From contig ONEW01000002.1 in the NCBI GenBank assembly GCA_900316935.1, positions 1 to 64,000 on the forward strand: a stretch of DNA of 64,000 nt, read 5' to 3'. The position numbers and the translations under genes were made by a program. Source of the stretch: an uncultured Selenomonadales bacterium (lineage in GTDB: Bacteria > Bacillota > Negativicutes > Acidaminococcales > Acidaminococcaceae). Under the pieces are notes generated by a model. The model was given only the letters and a program-made list of their open reading frames with translations. It made no database searches and had not been told where the DNA came from. Positions 54,076 through 62,895 of the stretch are shown piece by piece. Position 1 is the stretch's first letter; every line of letters begins with the position of its first letter.

Positions 54076-54684
54076 TCAATGTTCAAACTCGCGGATGCGG
54101 TACGCGGCCCCGATTTCCCGGCAGATGGCAGCGCATTTTTCTTCGTCTTCCCGGGAGATGGTCGTCGCTACCGTCGAAAGGACCGTATGGGGAACCGTAC
54201 GGACGCATTCGCGGGCAAAGTCCAGCATGGCATCAAAGGACTTTTCCCCAAAGGCAGGACGCACCACTTCCAGATAGCGTTCCTTATCCGGTGTGTTGAG
54301 CGAAATGGAGACCGTGTCAATGCGGTTCTTGAAGAGCGGCACGATGTTCCGCCCGTTGATGAGGTTCCCCAGCCCGTTCGTATTGATGCGCACCGGCATG
54401 GAAGGCCAGTGTTCCTTCACATAACCCGCCGTCTGCAGCACCCGTTCCAACGCTTCCGTCGGTTCCCCGAACCCGCAGATCACGACTTCCTTGTATCGCG
54501 GCACGTCGAACTGCCTGAACGCTTCCCGGACCTCGCCGAAATCCGGTTCGTGGTCGAGCCACAAGGACCCGGACCGGCCCTCCCGGTCCTTGAAGTTGCG
54601 CAGACAGAACGTGCAGTCATTGCAGCATTTATTTGTCAGGTTAACATAAAGGCCCTGGCGTACCTCGTACAGGATAGTCATCAT
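54076..54684 (-). CDS. TatD-associated-type radical SAM protein (202 aa)
   Basis: A compact radical SAM domain with the cluster motif C-x3-C-x2-C in NKCCNDCTFC, GFGEPTEALERV and INTNGLGNLINGRNI. This size and sequence match the small radical SAM proteins usually encoded beside tatD in Firmicutes. No tatD is adjacent here. There is no SPASM or B12 domain. The reaction is unknown. A consensus promoter lies at 54752-54780, and AGGAG lies 9 nt before the ATG. Confidence 0.85.
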   Translation of the reverse strand: MMTILYEVRQGLYVNLTNKCCNDCTFCLRNFKDREGRSGSLWLDHEPDFGEVREAFRQFDVPRYKEVVICGFGEPTEALERVLQTAGYVKEHWPSMPVRINTNGLGNLINGRNIVPLFKNRIDTVSISLNTPDKERYLEVVRPAFGEKSFDAMLDFARECVRTVPHTVLSTVATTISREDEEKCAAICREIGAAYRIREFEH

Positions 54685-54711
54685 GTCTCGTCACTCCTCA
54701 CATAAGATGCA

Positions 54712-54727
54712 GCGGCTGATCAGCCGC
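54712..54727. repeat. 16-bp perfect palindrome in the radical SAM leader
   Basis: GCGGCTGATCAGCCGC is self-complementary and lies 28 bp before the start codon, within the transcribed leader. It could be an operator or a GC-rich RNA hairpin (5-bp stem, 6-nt loop). No T-run follows, so it is not a terminator. Confidence 0.45.
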
Positions 54728-54751
54728 AAACCAATCCTTTATACAGTATCA

Positions 54752-54780
54752 ATTATAGAGTGCGCACCGGCTTCCGTCAA
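54752..54780 (-). promoter_or_regulatory. Promoter of the radical SAM-HAD-(ugd) genes
   Basis: On the minus strand TTGACG, a 17-bp spacer and TATAAT. The -35 lies 10 bp after the metallophosphoesterase stop, so the downstream genes have their own transcript. Confidence 0.75.
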
Positions 54781-54789
54781 ATACGGACC

Positions 54790-55902
54790 TTACCGCAATT
54801 CGAGGACGACGATTTCTGGACGGTTCCCGACGCGTACCGGGGACCCCCAGAGGCCGTACCCGCTGGACACGACGCCCAGCATGGAACCGAAACGGCGGGC
54901 GCCGTAATCCAGCAGGTACATACGTCCCGTGATAAAGTTCAGCGGCGCCTGCTGTCCCGCATGGGTATGTCCGCACAGATAGAGGTCGTACCCCGCGTCG
55001 CGGGCTTCCAGGAAGCGCTGCGGCTGGTGTTCCATCAGGATGCGCACCTGCTGCGGGTCGCTGCCTGCCAGGGAGGCCAGGAAAGGATTTTGGGGCATGG
55101 TCCGGTAATCTTCCAGCCCCACAAGACGGATGCGGTCTGGCAGACTGACGGCCCCGTTGACCAGAAAACGGATACCGGCGGACTCAAAGAGGCGCTGTTC
55201 CGCTACAACACGGCCATCGTAATGGTCGTGATTGCCGCGTACGGCATAGATTCCGTACGTACTGCGGATACCGGCAAGGGGCTCATAACTCTTTTCACGC
55301 AAAATCCAGATCAGCTTGTTATCAATCAGGTCGCCACCGAACAGGACCAGGTCCGGTTTTTGCGCGTTGACCTTGCGTACCAGCTCCTCTGCGTAGCTCC
55401 GTCCAAACAGACCGCCCAGGTGGATATCCGTCACGAAGACCACTTTTTGTGGGGACTGCAGGCGTCCGCCCGTATCGTACGTCAAGGTGCGGATGCGGGG
55501 ATGCAGGGCATTCCAGCCGCCACAGATGACGATGGCAAGGACGATGGCAAGGGCCGCCCGGGCGTACCAGCCAATGACGGCCTGCCCCGCGTCCAGGCCG
55601 GGATGTAAGGCGCCGGCAACAAGGAGGCCCAGGCGCAGGACCAGATACAGGGCGAAGAAATACAGGGAATAATGGAAAAAGGCCAGCCAGTACCCGCCCA
55701 GGTAGGACAAGAAACGCAGCACCGGCAGGGGCAGCCCGGAGTCAGGACCGCGGAACTGCACCCAGCCGAACACGAGGGGAAAGACCAGAATCACCAGGGA
55801 ATACCAGTGCCGGAAGAAAGGCACACCGGACCGGTACATAAGCCAATAAAAAAAGGTCATGACGAAGCCGATGGAGGTCGTCATGAAATAGAATCTGCCC
55901 AT
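54790..55902 (-). CDS. Membrane-anchored metallophosphoesterase (370 aa)
   Basis: Four hydrophobic segments (about residues 8-130) are followed by a calcineurin-like phosphoesterase domain with metal motifs VTDIHLGG, FGGDLIDNK, RGNHDHYDG and the late CGHTHAGQ. This matches the YkuE/YaeI family, in which related enzymes act on lipid substrates such as UDP-diacylglucosamine or c-di-nucleotides; the substrate is unknown here. GAGGT precedes the ATG by about 8 nt. Upstream is the codY terminator. Confidence 0.9.
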   Translation of the reverse strand: MGRFYFMTTSIGFVMTFFYWLMYRSGVPFFRHWYSLVILVFPLVFGWVQFRGPDSGLPLPVLRFLSYLGGYWLAFFHYSLYFFALYLVLRLGLLVAGALHPGLDAGQAVIGWYARAALAIVLAIVICGGWNALHPRIRTLTYDTGGRLQSPQKVVFVTDIHLGGLFGRSYAEELVRKVNAQKPDLVLFGGDLIDNKLIWILREKSYEPLAGIRSTYGIYAVRGNHDHYDGRVVAEQRLFESAGIRFLVNGAVSLPDRIRLVGLEDYRTMPQNPFLASLAGSDPQQVRILMEHQPQRFLEARDAGYDLYLCGHTHAGQQAPLNFITGRMYLLDYGARRFGSMLGVVSSGYGLWGSPVRVGNRPEIVVLELR

Positions 55903-55914
55903 GTTTCATTACCT

Positions 55915-55949
55915 CAGAAAAACGGACCCGGAAAAATTTCCGGATCCGT
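55915..55949 (-). terminator. Terminator of the xerC-codY operon
   Basis: On the minus strand ACGGATCCGGAAA pairs with TTTCCGGGTCCGT (55937-55949 with 55922-55934, one G-T pair), followed by TTTTCTGA. It lies between codY and the metallophosphoesterase start. Confidence 0.8.
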
Positions 55950-55960
55950 TTGGTTTGACA

Positions 55961-56827
55961 TCAGTATTTGGAACTGCGATGGTGGTTCCAATAGTCGCGG
56001 TCGTAAGAGCCCGGGGAGAAGTCCGAATTCAGGCGGATGTCCGGACTGACTTCCTTGGCGTGTTTCTTGATCTCGTCCAGCAGGTATTCATTACGGATCT
56101 TGATGTACGTACCCTTCATGCCCAGGGACTTGGTCTCGATGAGGCCGGCGCTCTGGAATTTGCGCATGGCGTTCACGATGACGGAACGGGTGATGTTGAG
56201 GCGGTCCGCCACCTTGGAGGCAATCAGGATGCCTTCGTTGGACTTCAGTTCCGTCAGGATGCCGACGATGGCTTCCCACTCGGAGAAGGACAAGGTCGTG
56301 AAGGCGATCTTGATGACCGCCTCCTTGCGGATGCGCTCTTCCATAGCCGCTTCCCTGTTGTGCAGCAGCTGGATGCCGATAACGGCTGCCGCATATTCGC
56401 CGAGCAGCAGGTCATCGTCGTTGAAATCGCGGTCGTACCGGGCCAAGATCAGCGTGCCGATCCGTTCACGGTTGCCCCGGATGGGGATGATGGTCGTCCG
56501 TTTCTCGCCGTATTTGCAGACCTTGCTTTCGTCAAAGGAGCACATATGCTGCTTATGGCTGATGTTGGAGTGGGTCTCCTCCATACTGTTCACGAATTCC
56601 ATATAGGGATGGGGGAACTTCATGTTGTCCAGCACCAGGCCGCGCATCACATCGCATTCGAACCCGTCCTGCAGCCCGTAGCCAAGGACGGTGCCGTCAT
56701 TGGCCACCACATAGGTGTTGCAGCTCGTCAGGTCACGCAGCAGGTCCGCCACTTCATTAAAGGAAACCTTGCCGCCGCGCTGCATCAGGCTGTTCAACTT
56801 TCTTGCTTTCTCCAGCAATGCCGTCAT
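55961..56827 (-). CDS. codY: GTP-sensing pleiotropic regulator CodY (288 aa)
   Basis: An N-terminal GAF domain for branched-chain amino acids (LLEKARKLNSLMQRGGKVSFNEV, NTYVVANDGTVLGYGL) and a C-terminal winged helix (EGILIASKVADRLNITRSVIVNAMRKFQSAGLIE), then YIKIRNEYLLDEI. CodY represses amino-acid and nitrogen genes when GTP and isoleucine are high. It is about 25-30 residues longer than the Bacillus protein, mostly at the C-terminus. GGAGG lies 5 nt before the ATG at 56827. It directly follows xerC; hslV and hslU, which lie between them in Bacillus, are absent. Confidence 0.95.
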   Translation of the reverse strand: MTALLEKARKLNSLMQRGGKVSFNEVADLLRDLTSCNTYVVANDGTVLGYGLQDGFECDVMRGLVLDNMKFPHPYMEFVNSMEETHSNISHKQHMCSFDESKVCKYGEKRTTIIPIRGNRERIGTLILARYDRDFNDDDLLLGEYAAAVIGIQLLHNREAAMEERIRKEAVIKIAFTTLSFSEWEAIVGILTELKSNEGILIASKVADRLNITRSVIVNAMRKFQSAGLIETKSLGMKGTYIKIRNEYLLDEIKKHAKEVSPDIRLNSDFSPGSYDRDYWNHHRSSKY

Positions 56828-56895
56828 TTTGTCCTCCATTCCGGCACAAGTGCCGTGTAATCGATACTGTAAGACGATTCCCGGATACCCCCTCA

Positions 56896-57813
56896 TCAGG
56901 CCCTTGGGAAGTTCTTCTGATAAACCTTGTTAATGCGTTCATTCGTGATATGCGTGTAAATCTGCGTCGTGGAAAGGCTGGCATGGCCCAGCAGTTCCTG
57001 AACGGCCCGCAGATCGGCGCCGTGTTCCAGCAGATGGGTCGCGAAAGTGTGCCGTATGGTATGGGGGCTCACCTTCTTGCGGATGGCCAGCTGCTGCACG
57101 TATTTATCGAGGATGCGGCGGACGCTTCGGTCCGTCAGGCGGCCGCCCCGGTTGTTGATGAAGACGAACCGGTGCTCTTCCACGCCGTACTTCTGCATGA
57201 TCGGTACGCGGCTCTTCTGGAAATAGGCCAGCAAAGCTTTTCGGCATGTATGCCCGATGGGCACGATCCGGTCCTTGTTCCCTTTGCCGTGGAGCAGGAC
57301 GAACAGGCTGCCCAAGTCTATATCGCCCGTCTTGAGTCCGGCCAGCTCGGAAACACGGCAGCCCGTGGCATAGAGCATCTCCAGGACCGCCCGGTCCCGC
57401 AGGCCCAGCGCGGTCTCCTCCGGCAGGTCCAGGATGGCGTCGATTTCCGACTCCTCCAGAAAGACCGGCAGACGCTTGTCCAGCTTCGGCGTACGGATGC
57501 CGGCGAAGGGATTCGCCGTGACCAGTCCTTCCCGCAGCAGATATTTATAGAAGGACCGGAGGGAAGAAATGCGCCTCATGATGGTGCGGCGCGCATAACG
57601 CTGCTGATTCAGGAAGGCGAGATAGGACCGGATGTGGATTACCTGCACCTGGGGCCAGGTAAAGCCGCTGCCCAGTTTCGGGAGCAGGAACTGCTCGAAA
57701 TCCTCCACATCCCGGCGGTAGTTCTCTCCCGTCAGGACGGACCCGTCCTTTTCCACGAACAGGTACGTGAGGAAGGCCTCCATCTGCCGTTTTCTGTCAT
57801 CTCTTCCTGACAT
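56896..57813 (-). CDS. xerC: XerC/XerD-type tyrosine recombinase (305 aa)
   Basis: An N-terminal SAM-like core-binding domain (to about residue 105) and the catalytic domain with Arg in ATGCRVSELAGL, Lys in GKGNKDRIVP, HTIRHTFATHLLEHGADL, LGHASLSTTQIYTH (catalytic Tyr). It resolves chromosome dimers at dif. Position downstream of trmFO and upstream of codY matches Bacillus codV (XerC). GGGAG precedes the ATG. Confidence 0.93.
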   Translation of the reverse strand: MSGRDDRKRQMEAFLTYLFVEKDGSVLTGENYRRDVEDFEQFLLPKLGSGFTWPQVQVIHIRSYLAFLNQQRYARRTIMRRISSLRSFYKYLLREGLVTANPFAGIRTPKLDKRLPVFLEESEIDAILDLPEETALGLRDRAVLEMLYATGCRVSELAGLKTGDIDLGSLFVLLHGKGNKDRIVPIGHTCRKALLAYFQKSRVPIMQKYGVEEHRFVFINNRGGRLTDRSVRRILDKYVQQLAIRKKVSPHTIRHTFATHLLEHGADLRAVQELLGHASLSTTQIYTHITNERINKVYQKNFPRA

Positions 57814-57916
57814 CGTTTTCTCCCAATCGATAGAATGCAGACAGTTTTGTATCTGTCAGAATTTTTAAAGCTTGCATTATTATTCTATTTTTCAAAAACT
57901 TCATCTGCGTTAACTT

Positions 57917-57945
57917 ATAATATCACATTAAATTGAAAATTACAA
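57917..57945 (-). promoter_or_regulatory. Promoter of xerC-codY with a CodY-box-like spacer
   Basis: On the minus strand TTGTAA, a 17-bp spacer and TATTAT, about 105 bp before xerC. The spacer and -35 edge (57927-57941) read ATTAAATTGAAAATT on the plus strand, sharing 10 of 15 positions with the CodY consensus including the intact half GAAAATT. Autorepression by CodY is plausible but the match is weak. The region 57814-57993 is otherwise AT-rich leader. Confidence 0.6.
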
Positions 57946-57993
57946 TTAACAATTTTATTAAACATTTTATATTCAGGCAAAATTATGACCTTT

Positions 57994-59364
57994 TTATCCT
58001 TCGGGAAGTACATCTGAGTTGCACATTTGTCTTACCGGCTGAAAAGCGGCCATTGCCCTTTCGGAATAGAGGGCGTTCCGCACCTGTTTCTTATGGACAT
58101 GTTTTTTCTGCAGAGGCGGTGTCAGGCCGTAATTGACATTCATGGGCTGGAACTTCTCTACCTCGGGGTTGCTGATGTAATGGGCCAGGGCCCCCATGGC
58201 CGTAACGATTGGAAAATCAACCGTGCGTTCGTGCAGCCAGGCGCGGGACGCATGGATGCCGGCCATCAGACCCGAAGCAGCCGATTCCACATACCCTTCG
58301 ACGCCCGTCATCTGGCCGGCGAAATACAGGCGGGTATCGCTGCGCAGACGGAACGAGGCGGTCAGCACTTTCGGCGAATTCATATAGGTATTCTTGTGCA
58401 TGACGCCGTAGCGCACGAACTCCGCCTGCTCCAGACCGGGAATCATGCCGAAGACACGGCGCTGTTCCGGCCACTTCAGGTGGGTTTGGAACCCCACGAT
58501 GTTGTAGAGCGTGCCGGCAGCATTGTCCTGGCGCAGCTGGACGACGGCATAGGCTTCGCGGCCGTTGCGGGGATCCCGGAGGCCGACCGGTTTGAGAGGG
58601 CCGTACCGCATGGTGTCTTCCCCGCGGCAGGCCATTTCCTCAATGGGCATACAGCCTTCGAAGACATTGCCCTGCTCGAAGTCCTTGACTGCCGCCGTTT
58701 CCGCATGCTGCAGGGCTTCCCGGAACGCTACATATTCCTCTTTTGTGTAGAAGGGACAGTTCAGGTAAGCCGCTTCGCCCTTACCGTACCGGGAGGCACG
58801 GTAAATGACGTCGTAGTTCAGGGATTCCCCGGTCACGATGGGCGCCGCCGCATCAAAGAAATGCAGGGAGTCCGCATGAATCTTCCGGACGATGGCGGCA
58901 CTCAGGGCATCGCTTGTAAGGGGCCCCGTGGCAACGATGACATAGCCTTCCAGACTGTCCAGGTCCGTCACCTCTTCGGTTACCACCGTAATCAGGGGAT
59001 GTTCCCGGACAGCTTTCGTCACGGCCGCGGAGAAACTCTGGCGGTCCACGGCCAGAGCGCCGCCTGCAGGAACCCGATGGGCATCGGCAGCCTGCAGGAT
59101 GACGGAACCCAGCTGGCGCATTTCCTCCTTGAGGAGGCCCACGGCGTTCTTCACGTCGGCCGCGCGGAGGGAGTTGCTGCAGACCAGTTCCGCAAACCCG
59201 TCGGTTTTATGTGCCGGATCCGATTTCAGGGGGCGCATCTCGTGCAGAATGACGGGAATGCCGCGGCGGGCCACCTGCCAGGCAGCCTCGCTGCCGGCAA
59301 GGCCCGCGCCGATGACGTGGATCGGTTCTTTCCGGATATTGTCCATGTTCTTTGCCTCTTCCAT
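57994..59364 (-). CDS. trmFO: Methylenetetrahydrofolate-tRNA (uracil-5-)-methyltransferase (456 aa)
   Basis: FAD-binding [24 protein letters not shown], the family signature [31 protein letters not shown] (a conserved Cys) and [18 protein letters not shown]. It makes ribothymidine at tRNA position 54 using methylene-THF. The ATG at 59364 has GAGG 7 nt upstream; an internal ATG six codons on also has a GAGG. It lies after topA, the conserved order. Confidence 0.95.
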   Translation of the reverse strand: MEEAKNMDNIRKEPIHVIGAGLAGSEAAWQVARRGIPVILHEMRPLKSDPAHKTDGFAELVCSNSLRAADVKNAVGLLKEEMRQLGSVILQAADAHRVPAGGALAVDRQSFSAAVTKAVREHPLITVVTEEVTDLDSLEGYVIVATGPLTSDALSAAIVRKIHADSLHFFDAAAPIVTGESLNYDVIYRASRYGKGEAAYLNCPFYTKEEYVAFREALQHAETAAVKDFEQGNVFEGCMPIEEMACRGEDTMRYGPLKPVGLRDPRNGREAYAVVQLRQDNAAGTLYNIVGFQTHLKWPEQRRVFGMIPGLEQAEFVRYGVMHKNTYMNSPKVLTASFRLRSDTRLYFAGQMTGVEGYVESAASGLMAGIHASRAWLHERTVDFPIVTAMGALAHYISNPEVEKFQPMNVNYGLTPPLQKKHVHKKQVRNALYSERAMAAFQPVRQMCNSDVLPEG

Positions 59365-59385
59365 TTCATTACCTCTTGGTGTTGG

Positions 59386-59416
59386 AAAAAGGAGGCGTAC
59401 ACTACGCCTCCTTTTA
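59386..59416. terminator. Terminator-like hairpin after topA
   Basis: AAAAGGAGGCGTA (59387-59399) and its complement (59403-59415) form a 13-bp stem with a 3-nt loop. On the minus strand TTTTTCC follows. It lies between topA and trmFO and could reduce read-through into trmFO. Confidence 0.8.
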
Positions 59417-59426
59417 CAAGGTCTGT

Positions 59427-61649
59427 TTATTTGCGGGCCGCCTTGCTTTTTGTGGCAGCGGAGGCCGTTTTACGGGCGGATGTCTTTTTTGCCGCGGTTT
59501 TACGTGTTTCCCTGCCTTTCACGACTTTCTTGACTTTCAGCAGGTCCGCTGTCGTGGTCTTCTTGCGGGAAGGCCTCTTCGACAGGGCATCCTCACAATC
59601 CGGATTCGAGCAGACCCGGCGGACCTTGCCGCCGCGCTCGGCATGCTCCAGCAGCATATGGCCGCATTTCGGACAGGTCTCATTGGTCGGTTTGTCCCAC
59701 GACGTGAACTTGCACTCCGGATAATTGGAACAGCCGTAAAAGACCTTGTTGGTCCGCGTGTGCCGTACGGTGATGTCGCCGCCGCACTGCGGGCAGCTCA
59801 CGCCGATCTTTTCCAGCAGCGGTTTCGTGTTACGGCATTCCGGAAAGCCCGGGCAGGCCAGGAACTTGCCGTACCGGCCTTCGCGGATGACCATCTCGCG
59901 GCCGCATTTTTCACAGATGACGCCGCTCTTTTCCAGCGGCGGCGGATCCTTGGGGATGACTTTGTCCGCCTTTTCCAGCAGGGCTTCGAAGGGTCCGTAG
60001 AAGTTCCGCAGGACTGTCAGTTTGTCTTCCTTATGCTCGGCGATTTCGTCGAGTTCCGTCTCCATTGCAGCGGAATACGGGATATTGATGATGCTGCCGA
60101 AGTAGGTCGTCAGCAAATCGACGACCTTCTTGCCCAGGTCCGTCGCCACGAGCTTTTTGCCGTCCTTGACGACATAGCCGCGGCTCTGGATGGTCTGGAT
60201 GATGGGAGCATACGTGGACGGACGGCCGATGCCCTCCTCTTCCATTTTCTTGACCAGGGAGGCTTCGGTATAACTGGCCGGCGGTTCCGTGAAATGCTGG
60301 ACGCCGTGTTCCACTTTATGCAGCACCAGGGAACGGCCCGGTTCGATATACGGAACGGGGCCGGAACCTTCCTTCTTCATGTCCTTCTTATCAGCCAGAC
60401 GCATGAAGCCGTCAAAAGTCATGACGGATCCGCTGGCTTTGAGTTCGTAGTTTCCGGCAGCAATCTGCAGGGTCGTCTGGTCATATTTGGCCGGTGCCAT
60501 CTGGCAGGCCATCGTACGGTCCCAAATGAGCTTATAGAGGCGGTACTGTTCCTTCGTCAGGTACTTTTCCACTTCGGAAGGAGTCCGCGTGATGGACGTC
60601 GGGCGGATGGCTTCGTGGGCGTCCTGGGCATTGTTCTTGTTGGAGAAGAAGTTCGGTTTGGCCGGGCAGTATTCCCCTCCGAACAGTTGGCTTACAAATT
60701 CGCGGATGGAGGTCAGTGCCTCGGCGGCCAGGCGGGTTGAATCGGTACGCATGTAGGTGATGAGGCCGACGGATGTGCGGCCGATGCTGACACCTTCGTA
60801 CAGCTGCTGAGCCACGAGCATCGTGCGGCGCGTCGTAAAGTTCAGGCGGTGGGCCGCTTCCTGTTGGAGCGTACTCGTCGTGAACGGCGCCGGCGGCCGG
60901 CGCGTGACGGGTTTTTTCACAGCGTTCACCACGCTGTACGCGGCCTGCTGGAGGTCGTTTTCCACGGCCACGGTCTCAGCGGCCGTATGCAGTTCCAGTT
61001 TGGCGCCGTCCTTCTTCACGACATCGGCTTCAAAAATCGGTGCCTTTGCTTCTTCACGGAGTTTGACCTTGACGGTCCAGTATTCTTCCGGTACGAAGGC
61101 CTCAATTTCCTTGTCCCGGTCGGCGATGATCTTCACCGCCACGGACTGTACACGGCCGGCGGAAAGGCCTTTGCGGACTTTGCGCCAGAGCAGGGGGCTC
61201 AGTTTATAACCCACGAGGCGGTCGATAATGCGCCGCGTCTGCTGGGCGTCCACCATGTCCATGTCGATGGTGCGGGGATGTTTGAGGGCTTCCTTGACGG
61301 CCGACGACGTGATTTCATGAAACGCGATGCGGCACAGCTCTTTCTCGTTGATGCCGAGGATATGGGCCAGATGCCAGCTGATTGCTTCCCCTTCGCGGTC
61401 CGGGTCGGTTGCCAGATAGACTTTGTCCGCCTTGGCGGCGGCCGCCTTCAACTCACGGATCAGGTCGCCCTTGCCACGGATGTTGATGTATTCCGGCTGG
61501 AAATCATGTTCCACGTCGACGCTGAGCGTGCTTTTCTTCAAGTCCCGCAAATGCCCCATGGAGGCCTTGACGGTATATCCTCCGCGCAGGAATTTCGTAA
61601 TCGTCTTCGATTTGGTCGGAGATTCGACAATGATCAGGTTATTGCTCAT
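59427..61649 (-). CDS. topA: DNA topoisomerase I (740 aa)
   Basis: Toprim motifs [12 protein letters not shown] and [24 protein letters not shown], and the catalytic Tyr in [11 protein letters not shown]. Three C4 zinc-ribbon units follow (CEKCGREM..., CPQCGGD..., CPKCGHM...). The last ~40 residues are Lys/Ala/Arg-rich ([15 protein letters not shown]). It relaxes negative supercoils. GGAGG lies 6 nt before the ATG. It follows dprA by 21 bp, as in Bacillus (smf-topA). Confidence 0.97.
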   Translation of the reverse strand: MSNNLIIVESPTKSKTITKFLRGGYTVKASMGHLRDLKKSTLSVDVEHDFQPEYINIRGKGDLIRELKAAAAKADKVYLATDPDREGEAISWHLAHILGINEKELCRIAFHEITSSAVKEALKHPRTIDMDMVDAQQTRRIIDRLVGYKLSPLLWRKVRKGLSAGRVQSVAVKIIADRDKEIEAFVPEEYWTVKVKLREEAKAPIFEADVVKKDGAKLELHTAAETVAVENDLQQAAYSVVNAVKKPVTRRPPAPFTTSTLQQEAAHRLNFTTRRTMLVAQQLYEGVSIGRTSVGLITYMRTDSTRLAAEALTSIREFVSQLFGGEYCPAKPNFFSNKNNAQDAHEAIRPTSITRTPSEVEKYLTKEQYRLYKLIWDRTMACQMAPAKYDQTTLQIAAGNYELKASGSVMTFDGFMRLADKKDMKKEGSGPVPYIEPGRSLVLHKVEHGVQHFTEPPASYTEASLVKKMEEEGIGRPSTYAPIIQTIQSRGYVVKDGKKLVATDLGKKVVDLLTTYFGSIINIPYSAAMETELDEIAEHKEDKLTVLRNFYGPFEALLEKADKVIPKDPPPLEKSGVICEKCGREMVIREGRYGKFLACPGFPECRNTKPLLEKIGVSCPQCGGDITVRHTRTNKVFYGCSNYPECKFTSWDKPTNETCPKCGHMLLEHAERGGKVRRVCSNPDCEDALSKRPSRKKTTTADLLKVKKVVKGRETRKTAAKKTSARKTASAATKSKAARK

Positions 61650-61670
61650 GAATCCTCCTTGAATTCAAGA

Positions 61671-62804
61671 TTAAACAGTTTGAAACCAGCGCCCGCAGGC
61701 GTCCCTTCCCACCAGGCCCTTCATCTGCATCTGCGTCAGGTAGACGTGCATGTCGAGCGGCCCGCGGCCGAGGAAGGCAGCGAGTTCTTCCGGCAGGACC
61801 GGTCCCTTGGAAAGATAATCCAGGATCTTCCGTTCTGTATCCGTGCACGCGGCGGCAGGCCGGTTGCCGGAATTGGGGAACAGGTTCGACCCCTCCCTCC
61901 CCTGCCAGCGGGGAAAGAGTTCCTCCAGGATATGGGCCGGTTCCAGGACGGGTATGCCCTGGCAGCGGCGGATGAGGTCATTCGTTCCGCGGCACAGCTG
62001 GCTGTAGATGCTGCCGGGAATACAGAATACGGACCGGCCTTCGTCGGCTGCATATTCCGCCGTAATCAGGGCCCCGCTCCGGGGGGATGCCTCGATGACC
62101 AGCACACCGCGGCAGATGCCGCTGATGATGCGGTTCCGTTCGGGGAAATGGTACCGTTCCGGGCGGGTGCCCGGTGGATATTCCGAAAGGACCGCCCCCT
62201 GTTGGGCGATTTTCCCGAACAGGCTGCGGTTTGCATAGGGATAAGGGATATCCACACCGCATCCCAGGACGGAAATCGTGGTGCCGCCGGCTTCCAGCGA
62301 CGCTTCATGGGAGATGGTGTCGATACCCTGCGCCCCACCGCTGACGATGGTGAGGCCTGCTTCGGTCAGGGCCCGGGCAAACCAGGCCGCCGACTTGCGG
62401 CCGTACTCATCCGCCAGACGCGGTCCGACGATGGCCACACACTGGTCCGTATCGGGCAGAGTGCCTTTCACATAAAGGGCCAGGGGCGGTTTCCGGATTT
62501 CGCGCAGCAGCGGCGGATAGGCCTTGTCTTCCAGGGTGATGAGGCCGATGCCGAGGCGGCTGCAGGATTCCTCCAGCCGGGCCGGCAGGTCCCGGTCCCG
62601 CATCTGCAGGAACCGTTCCACCGCGCGGGGGGCCAGGAGCCCCGATGCCCGGAGGGCCCTTTCTGAAGCTCCGTAAAAATCCCGGATGCTTCCAAAACAT
62701 TCTTTCAGCTGCAGCAGCAGCTCCCCGTGCCCGGAGAAGGTTTTGGAAACGCCCAGGGCGGCCCAGTGGAATTTCTCTTTGGAATTGTCCTTCGTATTGG
62801 CCAT
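61671..62804 (-). CDS. dprA: DNA-processing protein DprA/Smf (377 aa)
   Basis: A helical SAM-like N-terminus (about 1-90), then the Rossmann core with VAIVGPRLADEYGR, TIVSGGAQGIDTISHEASL, VLGCGVDIPYPYANR, PERNRIISGI and a short winged helix at the C-terminus. DprA loads RecA on incoming single-stranded DNA in natural transformation. AAAGGAGG lies 5 nt before the ATG at 62804. Competence cannot be inferred from this gene alone. Confidence 0.93.
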   Translation of the reverse strand: MANTKDNSKEKFHWAALGVSKTFSGHGELLLQLKECFGSIRDFYGASERALRASGLLAPRAVERFLQMRDRDLPARLEESCSRLGIGLITLEDKAYPPLLREIRKPPLALYVKGTLPDTDQCVAIVGPRLADEYGRKSAAWFARALTEAGLTIVSGGAQGIDTISHEASLEAGGTTISVLGCGVDIPYPYANRSLFGKIAQQGAVLSEYPPGTRPERYHFPERNRIISGICRGVLVIEASPRSGALITAEYAADEGRSVFCIPGSIYSQLCRGTNDLIRRCQGIPVLEPAHILEELFPRWQGREGSNLFPNSGNRPAAACTDTERKILDYLSKGPVLPEELAAFLGRGPLDMHVYLTQMQMKGLVGRDACGRWFQTV

Positions 62805-62838
62805 GCAATCCTCCTTTGCAAATCTGTGACTATATAAA

Positions 62839-62868
62839 TAAATAGCATACACCCAGATAGAAAGTCAA
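62839..62868 (-). promoter_or_regulatory. Promoter of dprA-topA
   Basis: On the minus strand TTGACT, an 18-bp spacer and TATTTA, about 35 bp before the dprA start. A further AT-rich stretch TATATAAATA follows. Confidence 0.6.
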
Positions 62869-62895
62869 CAGCAAAAGCACCTTTTCACAACTTTT

